The notes under the pieces are model-generated. The model saw only the letters and a program-made list of their open reading frames with translations. It did not search any database and was not told the DNA's origin. From contig NZ_JAZKUD010000002.1 of assembly GCF_036625275.1 (NCBI RefSeq), positions 124,001 to 188,000 on the forward strand: a stretch of 64,000 bases of DNA, read 5' to 3'. The stretch's first letter is position 1; each line of letters opens with the position of its first letter. Both the position numbers and the translations under genes were made by a program. Source of the stretch: Accumulibacter sp036625275. GTDB taxonomy: Bacteria; Pseudomonadota; Gammaproteobacteria; Burkholderiales; Rhodocyclaceae. Of this stretch, positions 44,659-53,864 are shown piece by piece.

Positions 44659-45921
44659 TTACTCGCGCTCGTCACCACGCCGGCCAACGTTGAGCCCGAG
44701 TTGCTTCAATTTGCGGTAAAGGTGGGTACGTTCCAGGCCGGTCCTTTCCGCCAAACGCGTCATACTACCGCGTTCGCCGGTCAGGTGATATTCGAAATAC
44801 ATCCTTTCGAAGGCCTCGCGGGCTTCGCGCAGCGGTTGATCGAAAAACATCGCCGGTAGGGATGAAGAGGCACCGCTCTGTCCAACCTCGATCTGCAGGA
44901 TACGGGCGACGTCATCGGCACTGATTTCTTCATCGAGGGCTGAGAGTGCGAGATTCTTGACGGTCGTCAGCAGTTCTGCCCACTCACCGTGCCAATGGTG
45001 CAAACGGAGTGAGTTCTGGGCGCTGCTGGAGAAATGCCGTAGCGGAACCTCGCCACGCTCGGCGAGATGGGCCAGCAATAGGCTGGCAATCTCGGGAACA
45101 TCGTCGGCGTGGCCGGAGATCTGCGGTAGTGCTACCCAGACTTCGCCCAGGCGGTTGACCAGCCCCGGGTCCCAGCCGGCGTCGACCAGGCTTGCCAGCG
45201 GCCGGGTCGACGCAGCGACCAACTGCAGATTGTGTCTTTCGAGCCTTTCGAGTGCAAAGACCAGATTCATCTGTTGCAGTTTTCCGAGCTGTGCAAGATC
45301 GGAGATGAAAACGATACCGCCGCCAGCGTTCTGCAGCATTTCCTGCGTCAACGGCGCGCTCGATGTCGACAGATCCAGCCAGGGTGCCCGGTGTGTCTGC
45401 AAGGTGCGCGCGCAAATTTCGGCGATGCTGCCGGAGGCGCTCTTGAGGAGCAGTACCGAGGTTTTCGCTGCAGCCTGCTCGAGGCGCCTCTTGAGGTCCT
45501 TGAGCAACGGGGAGCGAGCGAAGGCATCGAGCGTCAACGGCTTCTTGAGCATCACCGTTTCGTGCTTGAGCGCTTTCTTGACAGTGAGCAGCAGTTTTTG
45601 CAGAGCAATCGGTTTCTCGAGGAAATCGGTGGCACCGATGCGTGTCGCTTCGACAGCCGAGTCGATCGTGCCATGACCCGACATCATTACCACCGGCATC
45701 GTCAGGAGGCCGCCCGCGGACCACTCCTTGAGCAGCGAAATTCCATCGGTATCGGGCATCCAGATGTCCAGCAGAACCAGGTCGGGCCGCTTGTCGGCGC
45801 GCAACTTGCGCGCTGCAGCAGCGTTCTCGGCCAGCCACACCGAGTGACCTTCATCGGCCAGAATTTCGGAAAGCAACTCACGAATTCCCATTTCGTCATC
45901 GACGATCAGTATTTGCGCCAT
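44659..45921 (-). CDS. ntrX: NtrX-like response regulator with degenerate AAA domain
   Basis: A 420-residue regulator paired with NtrY. The receiver domain is intact (DDE at 9-11, Asp of LVLLDIWMPDTDG, Lys of FLEKPIA). The central AAA domain is degraded: Walker A is replaced by KSASGSIAE, Walker B reads GGGIVFISDLAQLG, and the GAFTGA loop is absent. The Fis helix-turn-helix is retained (GSMTRLAERTGLERTHLYRKLKQLG). It should bind DNA but not activate sigma-54 by the usual mechanism. Three-base separation from ntrY. Confidence 0.85.
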   Translation of the reverse strand: MAQILIVDDEMGIRELLSEILADEGHSVWLAENAAAARKLRADKRPDLVLLDIWMPDTDGISLLKEWSAGGLLTMPVVMMSGHGTIDSAVEATRIGATDFLEKPIALQKLLLTVKKALKHETVMLKKPLTLDAFARSPLLKDLKRRLEQAAAKTSVLLLKSASGSIAEICARTLQTHRAPWLDLSTSSAPLTQEMLQNAGGGIVFISDLAQLGKLQQMNLVFALERLERHNLQLVAASTRPLASLVDAGWDPGLVNRLGEVWVALPQISGHADDVPEIASLLLAHLAERGEVPLRHFSSSAQNSLRLHHWHGEWAELLTTVKNLALSALDEEISADDVARILQIEVGQSGASSSLPAMFFDQPLREAREAFERMYFEYHLTGERGSMTRLAERTGLERTHLYRKLKQLGLNVGRRGDERE

Positions 45922-45923
45922 GA

Positions 45924-48077
45924 TCAGGCCTCGGAAGGAAGTTGGCTTGCGCGTCGCCGAGGTGCCGGCAGCGCTGCCAGCGGCAACAGGATGCTGACCT
46001 CGGCGCCGATTGGCTGACGATTGTTGATCCTGATGCGGCCGTGGTGTTCATCAACAATCTTCTTGACGATCGCCAGGCCCAGGCCAGTACCGCGTGCCTT
46101 GGTGGTGACATAGGGCTCGAAGACTCGCGCCATGATTTCGGGTGGAAACCCCGGTCCCAGATCGCTCACCAACAGTTCGACCATATGGTCGGTACGGCGT
46201 GTGCCGATCACGATACAGGGCGAATCCACTGCCTCCTGTGCTTCTTCGGCGTTGCGCAGCAGATTGTGGATGATCTGCCGCAACTGGGTGCTGTCTCCCC
46301 AGACCGGCGGTAACCTGGCAGCGAGATTTCGTTCGATCGAGGCCCGTGAGGTCTCATAGAGACCGAGCACCTCGACGACCAGTACGTTGAGGTCGACGGC
46401 CGCCAGTTCGGGTGCAGGCATGCGCGCATAGTCACTGAAGTCGGTGACCATCCGCTTCATCGCCTGCACCTGCATGATGATGGTTTGGGTCGAGCGAGCG
46501 AGCATCTCGGCATCGGCGCCGCCGAGCCGGTCGGCGAGCTTCATTTGCAGACGCTCGGCGGATAACTGAATCGGCGTCAGGGGGTTCTTGATCTCGTGCG
46601 CCAGCCGCCTGGCCACCTCACCCCACGCAGCACTGCGCTGGGCGGCGATGAGTCGCGTCACATCATCGAAAACGACGACATAGCCACCGTGCGATTCATC
46701 CGGGAGCTGCGTCCCCCGCAGGAGCAGGATCTGTGGCGGTCCATTGGGATGCTCAAGTTCGATCTGCTCTTGCCATTCCGTGCGTTGGCCCTCGGCAAAG
46801 GCATCGATGATGGCCTGGCCCAGCATCTGCTGGCGTGGCCAGACGGCTGCAGCCTCTCCGCGCAGACCGGCAAAGTCGTCAACGAGGATGGTCAGTGCGC
46901 CCTCATTCACCGTCCGCAGCACGAAGCGCCGGTCGAAGACGAGGACGCCGGCAGACAGATTGGCCAGAATCGATTCCAGGTAGGCACGTGCAGCTTCAAG
47001 CTCGGCGCGGTGGCGTTCGTTATCGCGTCGCGCCTCATCCAGCTGGCTGGTCATCTGCTTGAATGAGCGCGTCAGGATGCCCAGTTCATCACGGCTGTAG
47101 ATCGCCTGCCGGGGAGTGTAGTCGCCAGCCGCCACAGCCTGGGTACCCTCGGCGAGGATGGACAGGGGTGCCGACAGACGACGGGCCAGCACGAAGGCCA
47201 ATGCGATGGCGGTGAACAACGCCAGCAGCACGGTCAGGGTGAGGGTCATTGCATAGATCCGGGTCAGCCCTTCGCGCCCCAAGGAGAGTTCCTGATAATC
47301 GGCATATACGGCCTGCACACTGTTGGCGTTCAATGCGAGAGCACTCGGGACTGGCTCGGTGAGTTGCAGAATGCGCGTCTCGGCGCCGAGGCCCGACGGC
47401 GGAACGGGCACCAGGACGTGCAGACTGAAGTCCTTCTCACCATTGCTTTCAATGACCGCGTACCTGCGCTCGCTGCGCGCACGGCGCAATTGTTCGGACG
47501 ACGGCTGTGCGGGCAGCCGGTTGGTGAGATCACCTGTGGCCGTTGCCAGCAACTCGCCACTGGTCGAAAACAAGGCTGCAGATTGCACGCCATTCTGCTC
47601 ACGCAAGCGACTGAGTTCGAGCCGCCGTTGCGCTTCCGAACGTTCGCCGAGTTCCATCGCCATTGCCTGTCCTTTGATCGCAAGGTCTTCGAGCAAGGAA
47701 TCGAGCGCACTGCGACCGAGGTTCAATCCCGCCTCGAGGGCTTTCTCGACGCGAACGTCAAACCAGGTTTCGATGCTTTTGGTGACAAACTGTACCGATA
47801 CCGCGTAAATCAGCACCCCCGGCAGGACGGCCATGAGACCGAACATCAGCATCAGGCGAAGCTTGAGGCGCGAACCGAATACCTGCGCCCGATGTTCTCG
47901 CCAGAGCGCCTGTAATTGCCAGGCAATCAGCGCCAGCAACGACAGGGCGACAATCGCGTTCAATCCGAGCAGCCACGGGTAATGACTGGCGAAGAGCGCC
48001 GTATTGGCGCTTGCCGATGCCAGAAGAAACAGCAGGATGCCGCCAAACGATGCGGCGGCGACGATCAGTACTTTCAT
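45924..48077 (-). CDS. ntrY: Sensor histidine kinase NtrY
   Basis: Predicted 717 residues from ATG 48077, which overlaps the upstream gene stop (ATGA). It has about four membrane helices, a HAMP domain following LALAFVLARRLSAPLSILAEGTQAVAAGDY, a PAS domain around YLESILANLSAGVLVFDRRFVLRTVNEGA, and a HisKA/HATPase transmitter with H box RLAHEIKNPLTPIQLSAERL and G boxes DLGPGFPPEI and GTGLGLAIVKKI. It is the sensor for NtrX and likely reports redox or nitrogen status; the ligand is unknown. Confidence 0.93.
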   Translation of the reverse strand: MKVLIVAAASFGGILLFLLASASANTALFASHYPWLLGLNAIVALSLLALIAWQLQALWREHRAQVFGSRLKLRLMLMFGLMAVLPGVLIYAVSVQFVTKSIETWFDVRVEKALEAGLNLGRSALDSLLEDLAIKGQAMAMELGERSEAQRRLELSRLREQNGVQSAALFSTSGELLATATGDLTNRLPAQPSSEQLRRARSERRYAVIESNGEKDFSLHVLVPVPPSGLGAETRILQLTEPVPSALALNANSVQAVYADYQELSLGREGLTRIYAMTLTLTVLLALFTAIALAFVLARRLSAPLSILAEGTQAVAAGDYTPRQAIYSRDELGILTRSFKQMTSQLDEARRDNERHRAELEAARAYLESILANLSAGVLVFDRRFVLRTVNEGALTILVDDFAGLRGEAAAVWPRQQMLGQAIIDAFAEGQRTEWQEQIELEHPNGPPQILLLRGTQLPDESHGGYVVVFDDVTRLIAAQRSAAWGEVARRLAHEIKNPLTPIQLSAERLQMKLADRLGGADAEMLARSTQTIIMQVQAMKRMVTDFSDYARMPAPELAAVDLNVLVVEVLGLYETSRASIERNLAARLPPVWGDSTQLRQIIHNLLRNAEEAQEAVDSPCIVIGTRRTDHMVELLVSDLGPGFPPEIMARVFEPYVTTKARGTGLGLAIVKKIVDEHHGRIRINNRQPIGAEVSILLPLAALPAPRRRASQLPSEA

Positions 48078-48715
48078 TTGGCGTCTACGCCAGGGGCCGC
48101 CAAGGTTGGAGTCCCTGTTGCGGTGAACGGGGCTGTTTCGACAGGGGTGAAGTTCCATCGCGCCCAGTCGGAAGAGAGGTTCCAGTCCCGGTTGGCCAAG
48201 GCGTTGACCTGAAAGGTCTTGGGCATCTGCGACAGGTCGAGGCGCATGCGCACGGCGGCGAGATAGGTCTGATCGACCTTGATCGATCCTTTGTCGAGGA
48301 CCTGCCAGTTACGCAATCGCGACAGAATGCGCTGCGCATCGTCGAGCGAAGCGAAGCTCTGATGCAAGGCACCGCTCGACAAACGATACTGGCGCGTCAG
48401 CGCATGGTAGGAAAGCTGATAGGTTTGGCTGCGACTAATCACTTGTTCGTCCAGCCAGTACCAGCGCGAACGGCTCAGCTCGAAATCGACGACAAAGTAC
48501 AGGGTAATGCCCCTGGCGATGGCTTCGTCGAGTCGGGCGTTGAGATTGATATTGAAATCTGCGGCCAGCGTGTAGCCGTCGTCGCCTGCGGAAAGGTTTG
48601 GGTTGCGGACGCTGATGTCGGCAGCCCACCCGCTAGCCAAAACAGACAGCAGCAGCAGTCCCAGGAGCAGGGAGCTAAACCGCTTTCCGTAGCAAGGCAT
48701 AATAAAATCCGTCAT
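48074..48715 (-). CDS. DUF4390 domain exported protein
   Basis: A 213-residue protein with a signal peptide (SSLLLGLLLLSVLASGWA, cleavage near residue 31), then one domain matching the DUF4390 plan: ADFNINLNARLDEAIARGITLYFVVDFELSRSRWYWLDEQVISRSQTYQLSYH. The ATG at 48715 has AGGAAGA upstream and overlaps the rsmB end by 41 bases. The gene occurs between rsmB and ntrY in betaproteobacteria; function unknown. Confidence 0.8.
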   Translation of the reverse strand: MTDFIMPCYGKRFSSLLLGLLLLSVLASGWAADISVRNPNLSAGDDGYTLAADFNINLNARLDEAIARGITLYFVVDFELSRSRWYWLDEQVISRSQTYQLSYHALTRQYRLSSGALHQSFASLDDAQRILSRLRNWQVLDKGSIKVDQTYLAAVRMRLDLSQMPKTFQVNALANRDWNLSSDWARWNFTPVETAPFTATGTPTLAAPGVDAK

Positions 48716-50042
48716 GTTCTTCCTGCGGCAGGAGTCTTTCTTCGGCTAGGCGCCTGGCGGCTGGTTGGCGAAAGAGGAACGCATCGATCTGCGCACCGTT
48801 CTCTTCGGGGAAAACCGAACAGGTCGCGTAAAGCAGCTTGCCGCCTGGTTTCAGCAGTGGCCAAAGCTTGTCAAGAATTTCGGTCTGGATGCGAGCGAAG
48901 CGTCGGATATCGCTCTCCCGGCGCAGATATTTGATGTCCGGGTGCCGACGCGCAACGCCCGACGCCGAGCAAGGTACATCGGCAAGAATGGCGTCGAATG
49001 GCTGGCCATCCCACCACTGATCGGTCGCTCGACAATCGGCCACCTGTACCGTCGCCTGCAGGCCAAGGCGCTGCAGGTTATCCTCGACAAGGCGTGTGCG
49101 ATGGCCGTCGATGTCGAGTGCCAGTAACTGGATGTCCGCCATTTCAAGCAGATGCCCGGTTTTTCCGCCGGGGGCCGCACACGCGTCGAGCAGACGTTGG
49201 CCGGCGAGCGGTTCAAGGAGGTGTACAGCACGTTGGGCGCCGGCGTCCTGGATCGATACCCGTCCGTCGACGAAGCCTGGCAAGGCATCGACCGGAACTG
49301 GTCTGGCAAGAATCAGTCCGTCGCATCCCGCCGGCCGGGCCGACAAGCCTGCACTTTGCAGATGTGTTGCATAATCAGTCAGCGTGGTACGTCGCCGATT
49401 GACACGCAGGGTCATCGGTGGCGGGAGATTACCGACCGTCACGATGTTCTGCCAATGTTCCGGATAGCAACGCCGCAAACGTGCCAGCCACCAGACAGGA
49501 TGCTGTTGTGCGGCTTCGTCATCATCGAGCATGGCCGCATGCAGGACCTCTCGCTGGCGCAGATAATTTCGCAGCACGCCATTCACCAGCCCCTTGAAGC
49601 CGCCGCCTGCCAGTTCGCCAGCCGCCGCCACGGCCTGATCAACTACCATGTAGCCGGATTCGGGTCGCGTTTGCAAACGGTAAAGCGCTCCCAGCAGTAG
49701 CGCCTGCACTTCTGGATGCGGCAGCGATCTTTGCAGCAGGCGCCGCAGAATGAACTCACCACAACCGTACCGGCGCAAGCTCCCGTAAACCACGTCCTGG
49801 GCCGCAGCACGGGCGGCAGGCGCCGTTTTACCGAGGATGGACAGCGCTTGCGTCAGGCTCTGTCCGGCGTGCACGCGTGCCATCACCCGTGCCGCCAGCG
49901 ACAGGCTCAAGGCGAGCGAATCCGGTGCCAGCGTGGATGGCGTCGGCCCATCCGGGCACGACGGCGATGAACCTTGGTCCGGAAGCGTCGGTTTGCGCAC
50001 GCGCAGCGCGCGCGGCGAAGGAGAAGAAGGAGAGGAAGGCAA
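48675..50042 (-). CDS. rsmB: 16S rRNA (cytosine-967-C5) methyltransferase RsmB
   Basis: A protein of up to 455 residues with an N-terminal NusB-like RNA-binding domain (RAAAQDVVYGSLRRYG..., GFKGLVNGVLRNYLRQRE) and a C-terminal SAM methyltransferase. SAM motif DACAAPGGKTGHLLEM, first catalytic loop DVPCSASGVARRHPDIK and second Cys in YATCSVFPEEN identify RsmB. The first ~45 residues are Ser/Pro-rich and do not align with family members, so the true start is probably later. Listed range uses the longest frame. Confidence 0.92.
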   Translation of the reverse strand: MPSSPSSPSPRALRVRKPTLPDQGSSPSCPDGPTPSTLAPDSLALSLSLAARVMARVHAGQSLTQALSILGKTAPAARAAAQDVVYGSLRRYGCGEFILRRLLQRSLPHPEVQALLLGALYRLQTRPESGYMVVDQAVAAAGELAGGGFKGLVNGVLRNYLRQREVLHAAMLDDDEAAQQHPVWWLARLRRCYPEHWQNIVTVGNLPPPMTLRVNRRRTTLTDYATHLQSAGLSARPAGCDGLILARPVPVDALPGFVDGRVSIQDAGAQRAVHLLEPLAGQRLLDACAAPGGKTGHLLEMADIQLLALDIDGHRTRLVEDNLQRLGLQATVQVADCRATDQWWDGQPFDAILADVPCSASGVARRHPDIKYLRRESDIRRFARIQTEILDKLWPLLKPGGKLLYATCSVFPEENGAQIDAFLFRQPAARRLAEERLLPQEEHDGFYYALLRKAV

Positions 50043-50131
50043 GGCCGGGATGGGTGGCGATTAAGGATCTGACGAGTTTAGCACGATGCCTGATGATGGC
50101 GAGATCGTCGCTGACAAACGATAATGCGGCC

Positions 50132-51031
50132 ATGGTTTCGCCTTCACTCAAATCCTACGCATGGCTGTCGATCGCCGCGGCACTCGTTACGCTGACTCTG
50201 AAAGGAATGGCCTGGCTACTGACAGGTTCCGTCGGACTGCTCTCGGACGCCCTCGAATCGGTGGTCAATCTGGCTGGTGCGATGATGGCGCTGGCAATGC
50301 TGACGGTCGCCGAGCGGCCTGCAGATGAAGGACACGCCTTTGGCCACGGCAAGGCCGAGTACTTCTCGAGTGGATTCGAAGGACTGCTGATCCTGCTGGC
50401 CGCTGCGACCATCGCCATTGCCGCGGTTGAACGCCTTCTTCATCCGCAGGAACTTGAGCAAATCGGGGTTGGGCTGCTGGTATCGGTGCTGGCCTCACTG
50501 ATCAATCTTGTCGTCGGTCGTATCCTGCTGCTTGCCGGCCAGCGTCGGCGATCGATCACCCTCGAAGCCGACGCACACCACTTGCTAACCGATGTCTGGA
50601 CATCGGCAGGCGTGATTCTTGGCGTTGCCGGAGTGGCCGCCACGGGATGGCTGTGGCTCGACCCGCTGCTGGCCCTGCTGGTCGCCAGCAATATCGTGTG
50701 GACTGCCTGGCGCCTGCTGCAACGTACGACTGCCGGGCTGATGGATGGCAGCCTGCCGCCGGAGCAGTACGCACTGGTACTCACCATCCTGGATCGTTAC
50801 CGTGCGCTGGGCATCGACTATCATGCCTTGCGTACCCGCGAGTCAGGTGCGCGCCGCTTCATTTCCCTGCATGTCCTCGTACCGGGAGAGTGGACCATCG
50901 ACCGTGGTCATCAACTTGCCGAGAATATCGAACGCGAAATTCGTCAAGTGCTACCGCATACGTCGGTATTCACCCATCTCGAACCGCTGGACGATCCAGT
51001 CTCACAGGACGATATCAACCTTGACCGCTAG
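50132..51031 (+). CDS. Cation diffusion facilitator (FieF-like divalent metal exporter)
   Basis: Predicted 299 residues from ATG 50132; an in-frame ATG at 50093 is possible. About six membrane helices precede a cytoplasmic C-terminal domain. The second metal half-site is His150-X3-Asp154 (HHLLTD); the first helix carries Asp39 but Ser43 where FieF has Asp (SDALESVVN). The family exports Zn, Fe or other divalent ions in exchange for protons. Diverges from rsmB; the next gene starts 7 bases after the stop. Confidence 0.85.
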   Translation: MVSPSLKSYAWLSIAAALVTLTLKGMAWLLTGSVGLLSDALESVVNLAGAMMALAMLTVAERPADEGHAFGHGKAEYFSSGFEGLLILLAAATIAIAAVERLLHPQELEQIGVGLLVSVLASLINLVVGRILLLAGQRRRSITLEADAHHLLTDVWTSAGVILGVAGVAATGWLWLDPLLALLVASNIVWTAWRLLQRTTAGLMDGSLPPEQYALVLTILDRYRALGIDYHALRTRESGARRFISLHVLVPGEWTIDRGHQLAENIEREIRQVLPHTSVFTHLEPLDDPVSQDDINLDR

Positions 51032-51038
51032 ACGAACG

Positions 51039-51956
51039 ATGGTTGCAAAATTCTTTGGGCGGCTGTTGCCGATGAGCCTGCTGTGGGTTCTGGCTTTTCC
51101 GGCTGCGGCCTGGAATGCCGCCGGGCATCGGATCAGCGCCATGATCGCCTGGGAACACATGGATGCACCCACCCGAAATGCGGTTGCGGCCATCCTGGAA
51201 CAGCATCCGGACTTTGAGCACTGGCAGCTGCGGGCCAACGGCGCTGATCCTGACCTGACGGCCTTTCTCGAAGCCTCGACCTGGCCCGACGACATTCGCC
51301 GCGACAAGCGCTTCTACACTGCGGGCAGCGAGGAACCCACATCGACCCAGCCCGGTTTCCCCGATATGGAAAGGCGGCTGAGCTGGCATTTCGTTGATCG
51401 TCCCGTGGGCTGGTACGATCGTCTGCTGCCGTCGCCGGGCGTCATTGATCGGCAACTGGTAGCGCTCGCCAGAATCGTCGGCGACCGCAAGGAAAAGCCC
51501 AGCGCGCGCGCCTACGCGCTACCCTGGCTGATCCACCTCGTTGGCGACGCACATCAACCGCTGCACGCTGCGAGCCGCTATGGCCCGGACGGACGAAGCG
51601 ATCAGGGCGGAAACAGGGTAACGATCAACAACCCCTTCCAGCCACACGCTTCATCGACCAGTCTGCACCGGTATTGGGATGATCTGCCGGGGCCACCCTG
51701 GCTGAACGGCAGCAGATTGCACAGCACGGCCATTGCCCTGACCAGTCGCTATGCAACTCCGGCGGCTACGGGAACACCCGAGCAATGGATCGATGAAAGC
51801 TGGCAGATTGCCAGTGAGCACGCCTATCCACCGGAAATCGATGCTGCGCCAACGATCACTGCCGACTTTCACAACCAAGCACTGACCATCGCAAACCGTC
51901 GTGTCACCGAAGCAGGCTATCGTCTTGCGGCGCTGTTGCAGCAGTTGTTGCGATAG
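51039..51956 (+). CDS. Exported S1/P1-type zinc nuclease
   Basis: Predicted 305 residues from ATG 51039. A signal peptide (SLLWVLAFPAAA) ends right before Trp-Asn-Ala-Ala-Gly-His. The mature N-terminal Trp, with the conserved His in WNAAGHRI, Asp in STWPDDIR, His in SWHFVD and His/Asp/His in LPWLIHLVGDAHQPLH, are the ligands of the three-zinc cluster of S1/P1 nucleases. Expected to cleave single-stranded DNA and RNA in the periplasm or outside. Likely co-transcribed with the cation exporter, an interesting pairing for a zinc enzyme. Confidence 0.88.
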   Translation: MVAKFFGRLLPMSLLWVLAFPAAAWNAAGHRISAMIAWEHMDAPTRNAVAAILEQHPDFEHWQLRANGADPDLTAFLEASTWPDDIRRDKRFYTAGSEEPTSTQPGFPDMERRLSWHFVDRPVGWYDRLLPSPGVIDRQLVALARIVGDRKEKPSARAYALPWLIHLVGDAHQPLHAASRYGPDGRSDQGGNRVTINNPFQPHASSTSLHRYWDDLPGPPWLNGSRLHSTAIALTSRYATPAATGTPEQWIDESWQIASEHAYPPEIDAAPTITADFHNQALTIANRRVTEAGYRLAALLQQLLR

Positions 51957-51990
51957 TGCGTGTGGCAAGGCAGCGGCGGCTGGCAACCCA

Positions 51991-52006
51991 TGTTTCACGT
52001 GAAACA
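51991..52006. other. parS centromere site, copy 1
   Basis: TGTTTCACGTGAAACA, a perfect 16-bp palindrome identical to the consensus chromosomal parS bound by ParB (Spo0J). It lies in the gap between the convergent nuclease and htpX genes. parS sites cluster near replication origins. Confidence 0.93.
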
Positions 52007-52023
52007 AGACCGATTTGTGGACC

Positions 52024-52869
52024 TTAGCGGACCATGGCGCGTAGCCGGGCCACCCTTTCTTCAGTCGGCGGATGGGTGCTGAACAGACCAGCAACCGCAC
52101 CGCCCGACAGGGGGTTCATGATCATCATTTGAGCTGTTTCAGGATGCGCTTCGGCCGGCGCCAACGGAATGCCGCGAGCGTAGGCGTCGATTCTTGTCAA
52201 GGCATCGGCAAGCGCCCTCGGGTCACCACAGATTTCAGCACCTCCACGATCGGCCTCAAACTCGCGCGCACGGGAGATGGCCATCTGAATCAGCGACGCG
52301 GCCAGCGGCGCGAGCAGGGCGACAAGTAGGCCGGCCATAGGATTGCTTGGACGCCCTTCCGAATCACGACCACCAAAAAATACCGCAATATTGGCCAATG
52401 CGGAGATGGCACCAGCCATGGTCGCTGAAATCGTCGAGATCAGGATGTCGCGATGCCGAACGTGTGCCAACTCATGTGCCATGACTCCACGGATCTCGCG
52501 TGCCGACAACAACTGGAGAATTCCCGTTGTCGCAGCGACCGCAGCGTTTTCCGGGTTGCGACCGGTAGCAAAAGCATTCGGTTGCGCTTCGTCGATCAGG
52601 TAGACTTTCGGCATCGGCAGCGCGGCACGCCGGGCAAGTTCCCTGACCATACTGTAGAACTGTGGTGCCGAGGTTTCATCCACCTCGCGAGCATTGTACA
52701 TTCTGAGCACCATCTGGTCTGAAAACCAGTAGGCGAAGAAATTCATCGCACCGCCAAAGAGCAACGCCAACAGCATTCCCGACTTGCCGCCCATGAGTGC
52801 CCCCACGGTGCCAAACAATGCAACGATCGCGGCCATCAGGATAGTCGTTTTCAGCCAGTTGCCGAGCAT
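52024..52869 (-). CDS. htpX: Membrane zinc metalloprotease HtpX
   Basis: Predicted 281 residues from ATG 52869, which has GGAGGA seven bases upstream; a longer frame from 52959 lacks this. Two N-terminal helices (LKTTILMAAIVALFGTVGALMG; LLALLFGGAMNFFAYWFSD) precede the zinc motif HELAHVRHRD with the downstream Glu in REFEADRGGAEI. Two more helices lie between (ISTISATMAGAISALANIAVFFG and MAGLLVALLAPLAASLIQMA). It degrades damaged membrane proteins. Confidence 0.94.
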   Translation of the reverse strand: MLGNWLKTTILMAAIVALFGTVGALMGGKSGMLLALLFGGAMNFFAYWFSDQMVLRMYNAREVDETSAPQFYSMVRELARRAALPMPKVYLIDEAQPNAFATGRNPENAAVAATTGILQLLSAREIRGVMAHELAHVRHRDILISTISATMAGAISALANIAVFFGGRDSEGRPSNPMAGLLVALLAPLAASLIQMAISRAREFEADRGGAEICGDPRALADALTRIDAYARGIPLAPAEAHPETAQMMIMNPLSGGAVAGLFSTHPPTEERVARLRAMVR

Positions 52870-52937
52870 CGTAAAATCCTCCATCCATACAGCTTGGTTC
52901 TCATCTGAACAGCCAGATGGGGTGTCGACGCCACATT

Positions 52938-53864
52938 TCAAGGCATGCTCAACGCACACCGGGAACCCTGTACGACCGGCGTACCAGCCAGGAACTGTGC
53001 CGCGGCAAGCCGTTTGCCGCCTGCTTTCTGCAACTCGACAAGACGCAGAGCCCCCTCACCACAGGCGACGACAATGCCATTTCGCTGTACGGCGAGAATC
53101 TCTCCGGGCAGGCCAACGCCAGCCACCAGTTCGGCGCGCCAGACCTTGAGCAAATTGCCGTCAAGACAACACGACGCACCCGGAACCGGGTTGAAGGCGC
53201 GCACCTGCCGTTCCAGTTGAACCGCTGGAAGACGCCAGTCGAGCGCTGATTCCGCCTTGTTGATCTTGGCCGCGTAGGTAATCCCTGCCGGTGGTTGTGG
53301 CTGGGCTTGCAGTGGCAAGCACGCCAACGCCTCGACGATCAGCAAGGCGCCCTGCTCGGCCAAACGATCCTGTAGCGAAGAAGTCGTATCGTCTTCGTTG
53401 ATCGGCTGCCGTGCTGACATCAGTACCGGGCCGCTATCGAGCCCTGCGTCCATCTGCATGATGCAAACGCCGGTTTCCTGGTCACCGGCGAGAAGCGCAC
53501 GCTGCACTGGTGCGGCACCTCGCCAGCGTGGCAGCAACGAGGCATGAATGTTGATACAGCCAAAGCGGGGTATGTCGAGTACTGCTTGCGGGAATATCAG
53601 CCCATAGGCCGCCACGATGATCGCTTCGGCAGCAGCCCTGTGTATCTGCTCCAGCACCAGGGAGTCCCGTAAGCTCAGGGGCTGTAAGACCTCGATTCCA
53701 ACCGACTCCGCCAGTTGCTTGACCGGCGACGCATGGAGTGCGAGTCCGCGCCCGGCAGCGCGATCCGGTTGGGTCAGTACCAGTACGACCTGATGTCCCG
53801 CGGCAATGATGGCCCGCAGGGAAATTGCAGCAAATTCTGGCGTGCCGGCAAAGATCAGTTTCAT
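52938..53864 (-). CDS. fmt: Methionyl-tRNA formyltransferase
   Basis: Predicted 308 residues from ATG 53864 (MKLIFAGTPEFAAISLRAI). The formyl-transfer core contains GCINIHASLLPRWRGAAPVQRALLAGDQETGVCIMQMD, with catalytic Asn and His and the SLLPRWRGAAP loop. It formylates initiator Met-tRNA using 10-formyl-tetrahydrofolate. The start overlaps the def stop by four bases (ATGA); the longer frame upstream runs inside def and is a shadow. Confidence 0.96.
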   Translation of the reverse strand: MKLIFAGTPEFAAISLRAIIAAGHQVVLVLTQPDRAAGRGLALHASPVKQLAESVGIEVLQPLSLRDSLVLEQIHRAAAEAIIVAAYGLIFPQAVLDIPRFGCINIHASLLPRWRGAAPVQRALLAGDQETGVCIMQMDAGLDSGPVLMSARQPINEDDTTSSLQDRLAEQGALLIVEALACLPLQAQPQPPAGITYAAKINKAESALDWRLPAVQLERQVRAFNPVPGASCCLDGNLLKVWRAELVAGVGLPGEILAVQRNGIVVACGEGALRLVELQKAGGKRLAAAQFLAGTPVVQGSRCALSMP

